A stretch of DNA of 51,130 nt from Rhodocyclaceae bacterium UBA2250 (GTDB lineage Bacteria > Pseudomonadota > Gammaproteobacteria > Burkholderiales > Rhodocyclaceae): the NCBI GenBank assembly GCA_002347285.1, contig DDXW01000044.1, positions 1 to 51,130 of the forward strand. Direction: 5' to 3'. A program made the position numbers and the translations under genes. Positions 7,489 to 16,669 of this stretch are shown piece after piece (position 1 is the stretch's first letter; each line of letters opens with the position of its first letter). The notes beneath the pieces were generated by a model. The model saw only the letters and a list, made by a program, of their open reading frames with translations. It was not told the origin of the DNA and ran no database searches.

Positions 7489-8640
7489 ATGGCCTACCCC
7501 GACCCGTACCCACGCCCCGCACCGGACCCCTTCATCCGGCGCTGGCTCTTCATCACCGCCTGTATTGCCACGCTCATGCTGCTGTGGCAGTTCCTGCCCG
7601 CCATCGAGGCCTGGTTCAGTCCGCGCGAGGCGGCAGATCGCACCGTGACGGCGCGTGGCGATCTGGCGGCGGACGAGAAAGCCACCATCGAACTGTTCGA
7701 AGAATCGCGCGCTTCGGTGGTCTACATCACCACCGCGCAGCTGGTGCGCGACGTCTGGACTCGCAATGTCTTTTCCATGCCGCGCGGCACCGGTTCGGGC
7801 TTTATCTGGGACGATGCCGGCCACGTCGTCACCAACTTCCACGTCATCCAGGGTGCTTCTGAAGCCACGGTCAAACTCGCCGATGGCCGCGACTACCAGG
7901 CCGCGCTGGTGGGGACGAGCCCAGCGCACGACATCGCCGTGCTCAAGATTGGCGTCGGTTTCAAGCGCCCGCCGGCCGTGCCGGTCGGCACCAGTGCCGA
8001 CCTCAAGGTGGGTCAGAAGGTGTTCGCTATCGGCAACCCCTTCGGCCTGGACTGGACGCTCACCACCGGCATCGTCTCCGCGCTCGACCGCTCGTTACCC
8101 GGAGAAGCGGGCGGCCCGGCCATCGATCACCTGATCCAGACCGACGCCGCCATCAACCCTGGCAACTCCGGTGGGCCGCTGCTCGATTCGGCAGGAAGGC
8201 TCATCGGCATCAACACGGCGATCTATAGCCCCTCCGGCGCCTCGGCCGGGATTGGTTTCGCCGTGCCGGTGGACACCGTCATGCGCGTAGTCCCGCAACT
8301 CATCAAGACCGGTAAGTACATCCGTCCGGCGCTGGGCATTGAGGTGGACGAACAGCTCAATCAGCGTCTGCTTGCACTGACCGGAAGCAAGGGCGTGTTC
8401 GTGTTGCGTGTTACCCCTGGTTCGGCAGCGCACAAGGCCGGCCTCGCGGGTGTCGAAGTCACGCCGCAAGGCATCGTGCCGGGCGACCGCATCATCGATG
8501 TTGATGGCAAGGCGACGGACGATGTGGCCAAGCTGCTCGCGCGGCTAGACGACAGGAAGGTCGGCGATGTGGTGGTCTTGTCAGTGGAACGGGCCGGCAA
8601 ATCGCGCGAGGTGCGTGTGGAGCTGCAACCCGGGAATTGA
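7489..8640 (+). CDS. degP: DegP/DegS-like trypsin-fold serine protease with one PDZ domain
   Basis: A 383-residue periplasmic serine protease. One membrane anchor (about 19-37) precedes the trypsin-like domain with triad His118 (TNFHVI), Asp148 (HDIAV) and Ser227 (NPGNSGGP). A single C-terminal PDZ domain follows (about 280-380). One PDZ and an uncleaved anchor make it more like DegS than classical two-PDZ DegP, though the stress-locus literature calls this gene degP. Start 7489 is preferred because AGGAG lies about seven bases upstream. It is the last gene of the conserved stress block. It should degrade or sense misfolded envelope proteins. Confidence 0.92.
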   Translation: MAYPDPYPRPAPDPFIRRWLFITACIATLMLLWQFLPAIEAWFSPREAADRTVTARGDLAADEKATIELFEESRASVVYITTAQLVRDVWTRNVFSMPRGTGSGFIWDDAGHVVTNFHVIQGASEATVKLADGRDYQAALVGTSPAHDIAVLKIGVGFKRPPAVPVGTSADLKVGQKVFAIGNPFGLDWTLTTGIVSALDRSLPGEAGGPAIDHLIQTDAAINPGNSGGPLLDSAGRLIGINTAIYSPSGASAGIGFAVPVDTVMRVVPQLIKTGKYIRPALGIEVDEQLNQRLLALTGSKGVFVLRVTPGSAAHKAGLAGVEVTPQGIVPGDRIIDVDGKATDDVAKLLARLDDRKVGDVVVLSVERAGKSREVRVELQPGN

Positions 8641-8872
8641 TTGAACTGAACCTGTGGATCAGGCGGTAGTGCAGCGTCGCGGTGATTGAGGTTCTCAGGT
8701 CTTCGGCCAGGTAGCGTTCCGCCTCAACCTCCGTAATTTTCGGATGCGATCTGCCTATCCGAATAGGCAAGCATGCAACGCCGGAACCTCTTGCCAATCA
8801 TCGAAGGAGAAAGCGAGGCGCAATCCGCATGAGGTGGACGCAGGCCAGGAACGAGGCAAACAGGAGGCCGCA
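8641..8872. other. Intergenic region between degP-like gene and lysR
   Basis: About 230 bases without a convincing gene. A minus-strand open frame covers part of it but has no ribosome-binding site and no family I recognise. The region holds the inverted repeat at 8752-8769 and the lysR ribosome-binding site (AGGAGG at 8862-8867). Confidence 0.5.
8752..8769. promoter_or_regulatory. 7-bp inverted repeat upstream of lysR (possible operator)
   Basis: TGCCTAT at 8752-8758 pairs perfectly with ATAGGCA at 8763-8769 across four bases. LysR-family regulators bind dyad sequences of this general size upstream of their own or divergent promoters, so it may be the autoregulatory site; it could also be a weak terminator hairpin for the preceding operon. 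Confidence 0.4.
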
Positions 8873-9781
8873 TTGGAACTCAGACTACTGCGCTATTTCG
8901 TTGCGGTCGCGGAAGAACTGCATTTCGCGCGAGCGGCCGAGCGCCTTGGCGTAGAACAATCGCCTGTGTCGCGCGCAATGCGAAATCTCGAAGCCACGCT
9001 CGGCGTGCAGTTGTTCGACCGCAGCGCGCACCAGACGCGACTGACCTGGGCCGGTCAAGTGTTCCTCGGTGAGTGCCGGCGCGTGCTGGCCACCGTGGAG
9101 CAGGCGGTGAGTGCCGCAAAGGCGGCGGCGCAGGGCTATCAGGGTTATCTGCGCATCGCCATCTGCGACAGCTTGGCGCAGCCCCACATTGCCACCTTGC
9201 TGGCGCGCAGCCGCGAGGAAGAGCCCGAACTGGAGATTCGCGTCTTCGAGCTGCCTTTCGCGCAGCAGCTCAAGGGCCTGCACAACGATCTGCTGGACAT
9301 CGGTTTTGCGCTGTCGGACGCGGTGAGCGAAGGCCTTGTCGCCGAGCCCGTGTGGACCGATCCTCTGTCGGTGATCGTGCCCGTGCGCCACCCCTTGTTG
9401 GCGCACGCGGAAGTGCCATTGGATGAAGCCTTGAAGTTTCCGTTGGTACTGTGCCATCCGGACGCGGGATCGGGCTGCCACCACCAGATCCAGGCGGTGC
9501 TTCAAGGTGCGTCCAAGCCGCTCAAGCTGGTAGATCAGGTGACGAGCCTAGGCGTGATGCTGACTCTGGTCGGTGCCGGTTATGGCCTAGGTTTCGCCAT
9601 TGCCTCGCAGGTGCAGACCCTGAACCGCCCCGACATAACCGTTCGCCCCTTGGCCGGCACGCCGCCCATGCTGTCCACCTACCTGCTGCGCCGCAGCGCC
9701 GAACCCTCTGAGCCCATGAAGCGGTTTCTGCAGCGCGCCCGCGAGGAGTTCCTGCCAAAGGGAGATGAACCGGCCTCGTGA
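8873..9781 (+). CDS. LysR family transcriptional regulator
   Basis: A 302-residue regulator with an N-terminal winged helix-turn-helix (LRLLRYFVAVAEE, then LGVEQSPVSRAMRNLE) and a C-terminal periplasmic-binding-like effector domain (about 90-300). Start is chosen at TTG 8873: AGGAGG lies five bases before it and the next residues are the usual LysR N terminus, whereas the 43 extra codons of the longer frame look non-coding. The HTH with EQSPVSRAM resembles the BenM/CatM/ClcR branch, but no effector can be named. It is the last intact gene before the first att-like repeat at 9952, so it may be cargo of the stress island rather than part of its core operon. Confidence 0.88.
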   Translation: MELRLLRYFVAVAEELHFARAAERLGVEQSPVSRAMRNLEATLGVQLFDRSAHQTRLTWAGQVFLGECRRVLATVEQAVSAAKAAAQGYQGYLRIAICDSLAQPHIATLLARSREEEPELEIRVFELPFAQQLKGLHNDLLDIGFALSDAVSEGLVAEPVWTDPLSVIVPVRHPLLAHAEVPLDEALKFPLVLCHPDAGSGCHHQIQAVLQGASKPLKLVDQVTSLGVMLTLVGAGYGLGFAIASQVQTLNRPDITVRPLAGTPPMLSTYLLRRSAEPSEPMKRFLQRAREEFLPKGDEPAS

Positions 9782-9912
9782 CGTTGAGCGCTCGGGTACA
9801 TTGGCTACTGCTGGCTGTCCATGGCTCGCACTGGACTTGCTCGGAGCGCGCGTTGACCAAGCGTGGTTTTTCAGTCCATAATTATGTCCATCTCGGTTCG
9901 CCGAGTGCGGAA

Positions 9913-9955
9913 AACTCGTTATCAATCAACGAGTTGGGAACACGATGATGTTCCC
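9913..9955. repeat. Two adjacent perfect hairpins abutting the att-like repeat
   Basis: AACTCGTT (9913-9920) pairs with 9928-9935 over a seven-base loop; GGGAACA (9936-9942) pairs with 9949-9955 over a six-base loop. The two stems are contiguous and the second runs into the 18-bp tRNA-Gly-like repeat at 9952. They could be recombinase-binding arms of an attachment site or a terminator for the preceding lysR gene. Confidence 0.55.
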
Positions 9956-9969
9956 ATCGCCCGCTCCAC
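9952..9969 (+). repeat. Left att-like repeat (tRNA-Gly 3'-end copy)
   Basis: TCCCATCGCCCGCTCCAC matches 12051-12068 at 17 of 18 positions (A instead of T at the fifth base). The sequence equals the 3' acceptor end plus CCA of a bacterial tRNA-Gly gene. No rest of a tRNA precedes it, so this is a direct repeat left by site-specific integration, not a tRNA gene. The integrase remnant begins 25 bases downstream. Confidence 0.75.
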
Positions 9970-9993
9970 CTATCCTTGAAATCAACATGATAG

Positions 9994-10766
9994 GTGAACA
10001 ATTCAGGTGCTGTGCCGACTTTTGTGCCATCTACTGTGCCGAAGTCCGGCCGGAGTATGCCAATGTCAGCACCTGCATCGAGGGGTCTCACCAAACCCCA
10101 ATACCTCTATCGCCGGAATGCGATCTGGTATTTTCGCTGGAGTTTTTCCCGTTCGATCGTTACTCTCTTGAATCGTCGAGAACTCAGGCTCGGACTTGGG
10201 ACTGCCTATCGGCGAGAGGCTTTGCACCGCGGAGCTTCACTCGCCGCGCGCACGGCGGCGTTCCAGGCACGGGCGGAACGGGAATACGCCATGACGCCAA
10301 CACTCACCCCAGCGCAGATCGAAGCCCTGCTGCACGCCTACGTCCGTGAATCGCTCAACGAATTCGAGCACGGCTTGGCCTCGCAACCCCCGGTCGCTGC
10401 TCCCGACCAGGTGGATGCCGAACTCGATTGGATCGGCACCGCCAGATCCGATCTCGAAACCCGCTTGCGCACCCATGACACGCGCCGCGAAGTCGCCGAC
10501 GCCAGAACCTTCCTGACCCACGCCGGCATCACCGTACCGGCCAACAGCGAAGCCGAGATTTACCTGCGGCGTTGGACGATGTGAAGCCAGTCGGAAAGAC
10601 CTGGGTGCTCGACATCAACGTCAAGCATCGCCGCCTGAAGAACAAGTCCTCAATCCGCCAGGTTGCCCTGCATCCGACGGTCCTGGCGTTGGGCTTTCTG
10701 GATTACGTCGAACGTCGCCGCCAGCAGGGGCATGGCTATACGGCCATCCGACCTACTGCTGCTTGA
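9994..10766 (+). pseudogene. Broken DUF6538-type tyrosine integrase
   Basis: Two pieces of one integrase are visible in different frames. The first (9994-10584) has the DUF6538 N terminus, KPQYLYRRNAIWYFR and RRELRLGLGTAYRREAL, followed by a helical linker region. The second (about 10575-10763) contains WVLDINVKHRRLKNKSS and ALHPTVLALGFLDYVERRR, the part of the catalytic domain just before the usual active-site block. The stretch between them, expected to be roughly 200 residues, is missing, and the catalytic Arg-His-Arg-Tyr part after the second piece is gone. The gene is therefore inactive. The true start is uncertain (GTG 9994, ATG 10057 or 10063). Its place right beside the att repeat identifies it as the integrase of this element. 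Confidence 0.8.
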
Positions 10767-11127
10767 TGTGGCCTCGGCAATTCCGAGGAGGCTTCCGAAC
10801 GAACGACAGAGCCTGCGTTTGATCGAGATACAGGAACTCTATGATGGGAATATGAAGGCTTGATCAATGGGCACGTCCTTGGGGTGTTGTAGTAAAAGCC
10901 AGACTGAGTTTGGCTACAACCACATCCTAGGCGCCAATGTCTTCCGATCTTCGTAAAGCTGCCTCCCGGCCAAACAAATTGCATGGCAGTTCAGGCCGAG
11001 ATGCTTCCGTAGGCCCTCCGGCAGGTTTCAGAGTGGAGCGGCCCATTTTTAGTTTCAGCCCCGAGGGGCAGGCGATGTCTCGGCGAGAGGGAACCAACTT
11101 GAAGGCAGCAACAAGCCTTCTGGACAA
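10767..11127. other. Gene-poor stretch inside the element remnant
   Basis: About 360 bases with no convincing gene. A 71-codon plus-strand frame (10937-11152) overlaps the toxin promoter and resembles nothing I know, so it is not called. The stretch is probably what remains after deletion of the integrase C terminus and other cargo. Confidence 0.5.
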
Positions 11128-11145
11128 TATGCCAGTAATGGCATA
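11128..11145. promoter_or_regulatory. Inverted repeat, probable toxin-antitoxin operator
   Basis: TATGCCA (11128-11134) pairs perfectly with TGGCATA (11139-11145) across GTAA, ending 12 bases before the toxin start. It lies in an AT-rich promoter-like stretch. Type II antitoxins with an XRE domain repress their own operon through such dyads, so this is the expected binding site. Confidence 0.6.
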
Positions 11146-11157
11146 CATTTAGCAACA

Positions 11158-11514
11158 ATGAACGCAGACGAGAAACCACTGTTCTGGATTGGCAGCTCTC
11201 GGAAGGACCTGCTCGCCATGCCGAAAGCGGTGCAGCGAGAGTTCGGCTTTGCGCTACACCTTGCTCAAATCGGTACGCGGCATCCAAGCACCAAGGTAAT
11301 GAAAGGATTCGGCTCGGCCGGTGTGCTTGAGGTCGTCGAGGATTACGCGACAGACACCTACCGTGCTGTTTATACAGTGCGCTTTACCGAAGCCGTGTTT
11401 GTCCTGCATTGCTTCAAGAAGAAATCAACCAAGGGCAGCGAAACACCCAAGCCGGATATGGATCTGATCCGCAAGCGACTGGACGACGCGCGAAGACTCG
11501 CGGAAGGAGAATGA
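11158..11514 (+). CDS. RelE/HigB-like toxin (Gp49/DUF891 family)
   Basis: A 118-residue protein of the phage Gp49-like branch of the RelE/ParE superfamily, predicted to cleave mRNA on ribosomes. Family marks are FWIGSSRKDLLAMPKAVQREFGFAL, a central GSAGVLEVVEDY followed by TYRAVYTVRF, and VLHCFKKKS near the C terminus. It precedes its antitoxin, the reverse of the relBE order but normal for this family, and their coding regions overlap by four bases (ATGA). It probably stabilises the element in the chromosome. Activity is not provable from sequence. Confidence 0.88.
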   Translation: MNADEKPLFWIGSSRKDLLAMPKAVQREFGFALHLAQIGTRHPSTKVMKGFGSAGVLEVVEDYATDTYRAVYTVRFTEAVFVLHCFKKKSTKGSETPKPDMDLIRKRLDDARRLAEGE

Positions 11515-11861
11515 ACATGGCACGCAAGACCACCAAAGATATTGACTACGAAGTCAGTACGGGAAACGTGTATGCCGACCTCGGGTTCGCCGATGCGGGG
11601 GAAATGCTCGCCAAGGCACGCATCGTTGCCCAGATCGGTCGCATTATCCAGGCCCGGAAACTGACCCAGGTTCAGGCTGCTGAACTACTGGGAATCGATC
11701 AACCAAAGGTATCCGCTCTCCTGCGCGGACATTTCAAGGGTTACTCTCAGGAGCGTCTGGTCGGATTTCTTACCAAACTGGGCATGGACGTCGAAATCGT
11801 CGTCCGTCCCAGAGCAAAAAAGCGGCAAGGCGGAGGAGCCGTCTCCGTGATTTTTGCCTGA
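11511..11861 (+). CDS. XRE-family antitoxin
   Basis: A 116-residue helix-turn-helix protein, the partner of the preceding toxin. The DNA-binding domain spans about residues 40-95, with KLTQVQAAELLGIDQPKVSALLRG as recognition region, shown here only as the readable motif ends KLTQVQAAELLG and QPKVSALLRG. The ATG at 11511 overlaps the toxin stop; an alternative ATG at 11517 is two codons later. The Lys/Arg-rich C terminus is probably flexible. It should neutralise the toxin and repress the operon at 11128-11145. Confidence 0.88.
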   Translation: MNMARKTTKDIDYEVSTGNVYADLGFADAGEMLAKARIVAQIGRIIQARKLTQVQAAELLGIDQPKVSALLRGHFKGYSQERLVGFLTKLGMDVEIVVRPRAKKRQGGGAVSVIFA

Positions 11862-12043
11862 AGCGCAGGAACGGTAACTTCACCACCCCTGCTCATCAAG
11901 AAGAACAATCAGGCTCCGATCAACAACCAAGGGGCAACTGATCCGAAGCGTGGTACGATCACTGTGCCGTGTCGATTTGGATGCTCAATATATCGTCGGT
12001 AAATCAGCGTGTTGGGCAGCATCTGAATTTTGATGGGTTTGAA

Positions 12044-12067
12044 GTTCGACTCCCTTCGCCCGCTCCA
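12044..12067 (+). repeat. Right att-like repeat: 3' end of tRNA-Gly
   Basis: Twenty-four bases running from GTTCGACT through CCCTTCGCCCGC to TCCA match the T-loop, T-stem 3' strand, acceptor strand and CCA of a tRNA-Gly. The sequence just upstream does not complete the T-stem or any other tRNA arm, so only the 3' end remains. It ends 12 bases before mutY. This is the classical scar at the far end of an element integrated into a tRNA gene; the intact tRNA-Gly should lie left of the window. Confidence 0.78.
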
Positions 12068-12078
12068 CTCACCGATCC

Positions 12079-13140
12079 ATGTCCGCCCCTCGTGAATTCG
12101 CAGAGCGCCTGATCGACTGGCAGCGCCGGCACGGCCGACACGACCTGCCCTGGCAACGGACGGACGACCCCTACCGCGTCTGGCTCTCCGAGATCATGCT
12201 GCAGCAGACGCAGGTCGCCGCGGTGATTCCCTACTACGCGCGCTTCCTCGAGCGCTTTCCGACGCTCGCATCGCTTGCCGCCGCATCGGTCGATGAAGTG
12301 ATGGCGCTATGGAGCGGGCTCGGCTACTACGCCCGGGCGCGCAACCTGCACCGCTGCGCGCAGATCCTGCTGGCCGGGCACGGCGGCACGTTTCCGCACG
12401 ATCCGGAGCGCATCGCCGCGCTGCCCGGCATCGGCCGGTCGACGGCCAACGCGATCGCGGTGTTCTGCTTCGGGGCGCGGGCGCCGATCCTCGACGGCAA
12501 CGTCAAGCGCCTGCTCTGCCGCGCGCTCGGCATCGAAGGTTTCCCCGGCGCGGCCGGCGTCGAGAAACGGCTCTGGCAACAGGCCGATGAACTGCTGCCC
12601 GAGCGAGGGGTCGCCGCCTACATCCAGGCGCAGATGGACATGGGTGCGACGATCTGCACGCGCGCCCGGCCGCGCTGCCAAGGGAACAATGGCTGCCCGG
12701 TCGCCGACCTGTGCGTCGCGCTGCGGGAGGACCGCGTCGCCGCCTTGCCGACGCCGCGCCCCGGCAAGACGCTGCCCGAGCGCAGCGCCACGCTGCTGGT
12801 GCTGCACGCGGACGGCCGGGTGCTGCTCGAACGCCGGCCGCCCGCCGGCATCTGGGGCGGCCTGTTGTCGCTGCCGGAACTGCCCGCGGACGCCGAGCCC
12901 GTTGCATATTGCGAACAGCGGCTGGGACTGCGCATCGGCGCCGCCTCGCCAGCGCCGAGTTTCACGCACGGCTTCACGCACTTCCGGCTGGAGGTCCGGC
13001 CGCTGATCTGCGCCGTGCTCGGCGCGGCGCAAGCCGCCGAACCGCGGCTGCAATGGCTCGCCCGGGCGGAACTCGACCGGGCCGCGTTGCCGGCGCCAAT
13101 CCGCGGCCTGCTGGAGCGGGCCTTCAGCGCGATTCCTTGA
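12079..13140 (+). CDS. mutY: Adenine DNA glycosylase MutY
   Basis: A 353-residue base-excision-repair enzyme that removes adenine mispaired with 8-oxoguanine. The catalytic Glu is at 38 (SEIMLQQTQV), the helix-hairpin-helix is LPGIGRSTA, and the catalytic Asp is 139 (LDGNVKR). Four cysteines for the iron-sulfur cluster are at 193, 200, 206 and 212. Their spacing is C-x6-C-x5-C-x5-C; the classical one is C-x6-C-x2-C-x5-C, so the loop has three extra residues (QGNNG). A NUDIX-like 8-oxoG-recognition domain fills residues about 235-350. The start directly follows the island boundary, so its promoter may have been altered by integration. It overlaps the convergent carbonic anhydrase gene by 17 bases. 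Confidence 0.95.
   Translation: MSAPREFAERLIDWQRRHGRHDLPWQRTDDPYRVWLSEIMLQQTQVAAVIPYYARFLERFPTLASLAAASVDEVMALWSGLGYYARARNLHRCAQILLAGHGGTFPHDPERIAALPGIGRSTANAIAVFCFGARAPILDGNVKRLLCRALGIEGFPGAAGVEKRLWQQADELLPERGVAAYIQAQMDMGATICTRARPRCQGNNGCPVADLCVALREDRVAALPTPRPGKTLPERSATLLVLHADGRVLLERRPPAGIWGGLLSLPELPADAEPVAYCEQRLGLRIGAASPAPSFTHGFTHFRLEVRPLICAVLGAAQAAEPRLQWLARAELDRAALPAPIRGLLERAFSAIP
12939..12962 (-). repeat. 24-bp backbone repeat, copy A (in mutY)
   Basis: On the minus strand this reads AAACTCGGCGCT then GGCGAGGCGGCG, identical at all 24 positions to copy B in waaA. It lies in the C-terminal half of mutY, antisense to it, and encodes the GAASPAPSF stretch. Confidence 0.75.
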
Positions 13141-14698
13141 TCAGGCGGTCGTGCGCCGGCTGGATCGGCCGGGCGTTGTGGGGATAGAGCCGCGCGAAGA
13201 TGCCGATCTGCTCGGAAGACAACCGGATCGGTTCCTTGAACACCATCCACAGCACGTTCTCGGTGCAGGGCGGCGTCGTCAGCGATCCCATGTAGGTGTA
13301 GTACTCGCGCTTCTCCGGCAGCAGCTGCATGAGATCGATCGCCACGCCGGGCGGACTGACGTCCATCCCCACCTCGAGCGGCATGTGGTTCCAGAGCGTC
13401 TGGATCAGCGGATGCTCCGTGCCGCGATCCATCAGCACGGCGATCACGGCGAGCCGGCCGTCGAAATCCTTGTGCACGAGGTGGGCGACCATGTCGTAGG
13501 TCTTGCCGTTCACGCGCTCTTCGGCCGGGCGATGGAAGTGGAACTGCGTGAGCGCATAGGTGCGGCCCATGACGGTGATGGCGTTGCCGTCGGCGACATC
13601 GACCTGCACCGTGTGGCCGTTGTCGGTGATGCGGAACTGCGTGGGCTTGTAGTCGAAGCGGATCGGCTCGAGATCGACGCGGATGCCGCCGCGGATGTCG
13701 ATCGGCGACTGGCGCCGGCCAGCGCCGCAGGTCGCGTATTCACCCTTGAGCTTGGCCCAGTTCTCCGGTGCGCCGGGGCCGGCGTAGCCCCAATGCACAT
13801 GGGAATAATCGGGGGCCGGCGGCTCGGCGGGCTTTTCCTTCTTCGGCGGCGCCGCCTTGCGCGGACCGGAGGTCGCCAGCATCAGTTCGCGCTGCTGGCG
13901 GGTCAGTTCCTGCACCTGCGGCGGCAGGACGGGAACCGCCAGCTTCGGGGCGGGACGGCTAGCCGGGGCAGGGGGGGCGGCCGGCTTGGCGGCCGGGGAC
14001 GGCGCAGGCGTTGCTCCCTTGAAGGGATCTTCCGCCTTCGACTTGTCGATCAGCGGACGCTCGAACATGCGGGTCTTGTCGGCCTGCTTCTCGGCGGCGG
14101 CCGGCGCCGCGGCTGCCTTGGGCGCCGCCGGGGTGTCGGCGACCTTCTTCGCGCCATGCGGCTGTACCGCATCGGCGGCGCTGACCATCTCGGCATGCAT
14201 CGCCCGCGGACGGCTCTCCTGCGCCGTGGCGGCCTGCGCCGCCGCCTGCCGCCTTTCGTCCGCGGTGCGAGGCTGGCAGATCTCCTCGAGCAGCCTGGCG
14301 TCGAGGCTGCCCGGCTTGACCGCGAGCTGCGGACCGCTGACTTTCTCCCGCTTCATTTCCTGGCCGGAGTGCAGGAATACCCGCTGCTGCGTGGCGAACG
14401 TGTTCCTGGCGCAGTCGTAGTGATTCAGCGCCTGCACCGCGGTGTAGCGCAGCTGGTTTTCGAAATCCAGCACCGCGTGGTCAAGCGTCAGGCGCGTCCA
14501 TGCGGCGGTCTTGCCGCCCTTGAGGCGGTCGATGCGCCTTTTGTCGAGTTCGACGCTGCGCCCGGCTTCGGCCGCGACGATTTGCCAATCCGCTGGCGAT
14601 TTGGCCGAAACGGCGTCGGATTTGGGCGCGGCCCATGCCGGAGCGGCCAGCAACAGCGCAAGGGCGACGGGAACCGCCACGGGGATTCTTGCAGGCAT
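13124..14698 (-). CDS. Periplasmic alpha-carbonic anhydrase with long N-terminal extension
   Basis: A 524-residue exported protein. Residues 1-23 are a signal peptide ending AWA. Residues about 35-115 resemble a surface-adhesin protein E-like domain (WQIVAAEAGRSVELD and a single Cys in HYDCARN). A Pro/Ala-rich linker (about 150-295) precedes the alpha-carbonic anhydrase domain (about 300-520). Zinc ligands are His387 and His389 (QFHFH) and His406 (AHLVH), and the LTTPPCTENV motif carries the gatekeeper Thr. It hydrates CO2 in the periplasm. At 524 residues it is about twice the usual length. The N-terminal domain may anchor or localise the enzyme; that part is inferred. Confidence 0.9.
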   Translation of the reverse strand: MPARIPVAVPVALALLLAAPAWAAPKSDAVSAKSPADWQIVAAEAGRSVELDKRRIDRLKGGKTAAWTRLTLDHAVLDFENQLRYTAVQALNHYDCARNTFATQQRVFLHSGQEMKREKVSGPQLAVKPGSLDARLLEEICQPRTADERRQAAAQAATAQESRPRAMHAEMVSAADAVQPHGAKKVADTPAAPKAAAAPAAAEKQADKTRMFERPLIDKSKAEDPFKGATPAPSPAAKPAAPPAPASRPAPKLAVPVLPPQVQELTRQQRELMLATSGPRKAAPPKKEKPAEPPAPDYSHVHWGYAGPGAPENWAKLKGEYATCGAGRRQSPIDIRGGIRVDLEPIRFDYKPTQFRITDNGHTVQVDVADGNAITVMGRTYALTQFHFHRPAEERVNGKTYDMVAHLVHKDFDGRLAVIAVLMDRGTEHPLIQTLWNHMPLEVGMDVSPPGVAIDLMQLLPEKREYYTYMGSLTTPPCTENVLWMVFKEPIRLSSEQIGIFARLYPHNARPIQPAHDRLIKESR

Positions 14699-14830
14699 AG
14701 GGATTCCTTCTTATTTGTCCTTATCCGGTTACGGCAGATTTCTCATGTTCTTTATAGCCTTTTTCCCGGCGCGGTTGCTTTCCCCTGCCGATTCCAGTAG
14801 TTTCAGCGATTGACCAACGGAGTGCATCAG

Positions 14831-16669
<1,839 letters not shown>

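Larger units (their letters stand above)
9970..12050. mobile_element. Remnant of a tRNA-Gly-integrated element
   Basis: This 2.1-kb segment lies between two direct att-like repeats and holds, in order, a broken integrase reading away from the left repeat, about 390 bases with no gene, and a toxin-antitoxin pair. The layout (att, integrase, cargo, att) is that of a small integrative element that has lost most of its content. It is in tandem with the stress-tolerance block to its left, which would share the same attachment site. Confidence 0.65.

Noticed and set aside
8641..8797. Minus-strand open frame with KITEVEAERYLAEDLRTS
   Set aside because: No ribosome-binding site, no recognised family, and it overlaps the degP end and the lysR leader.
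9945..10349. 134-codon plus-strand frame across the left att repeat
   Set aside because: Lies out of frame with the clear integrase fragment and has no family features.
10937..11152. 71-codon frame upstream of the toxin gene
   Set aside because: Covers the toxin promoter dyad and has an opposite-strand frame of equal length; coding is unlikely.
12044..12067. Possible intact tRNA-Gly gene
   Set aside because: Only the 3' end is present; upstream bases do not form the T-stem, anticodon or D arms.
13151..14800. 549-codon plus-strand frame opposite the carbonic anhydrase
   Set aside because: Mirror of the real minus-strand gene; the opposite strand has signal peptide, zinc ligands and catalytic motifs.
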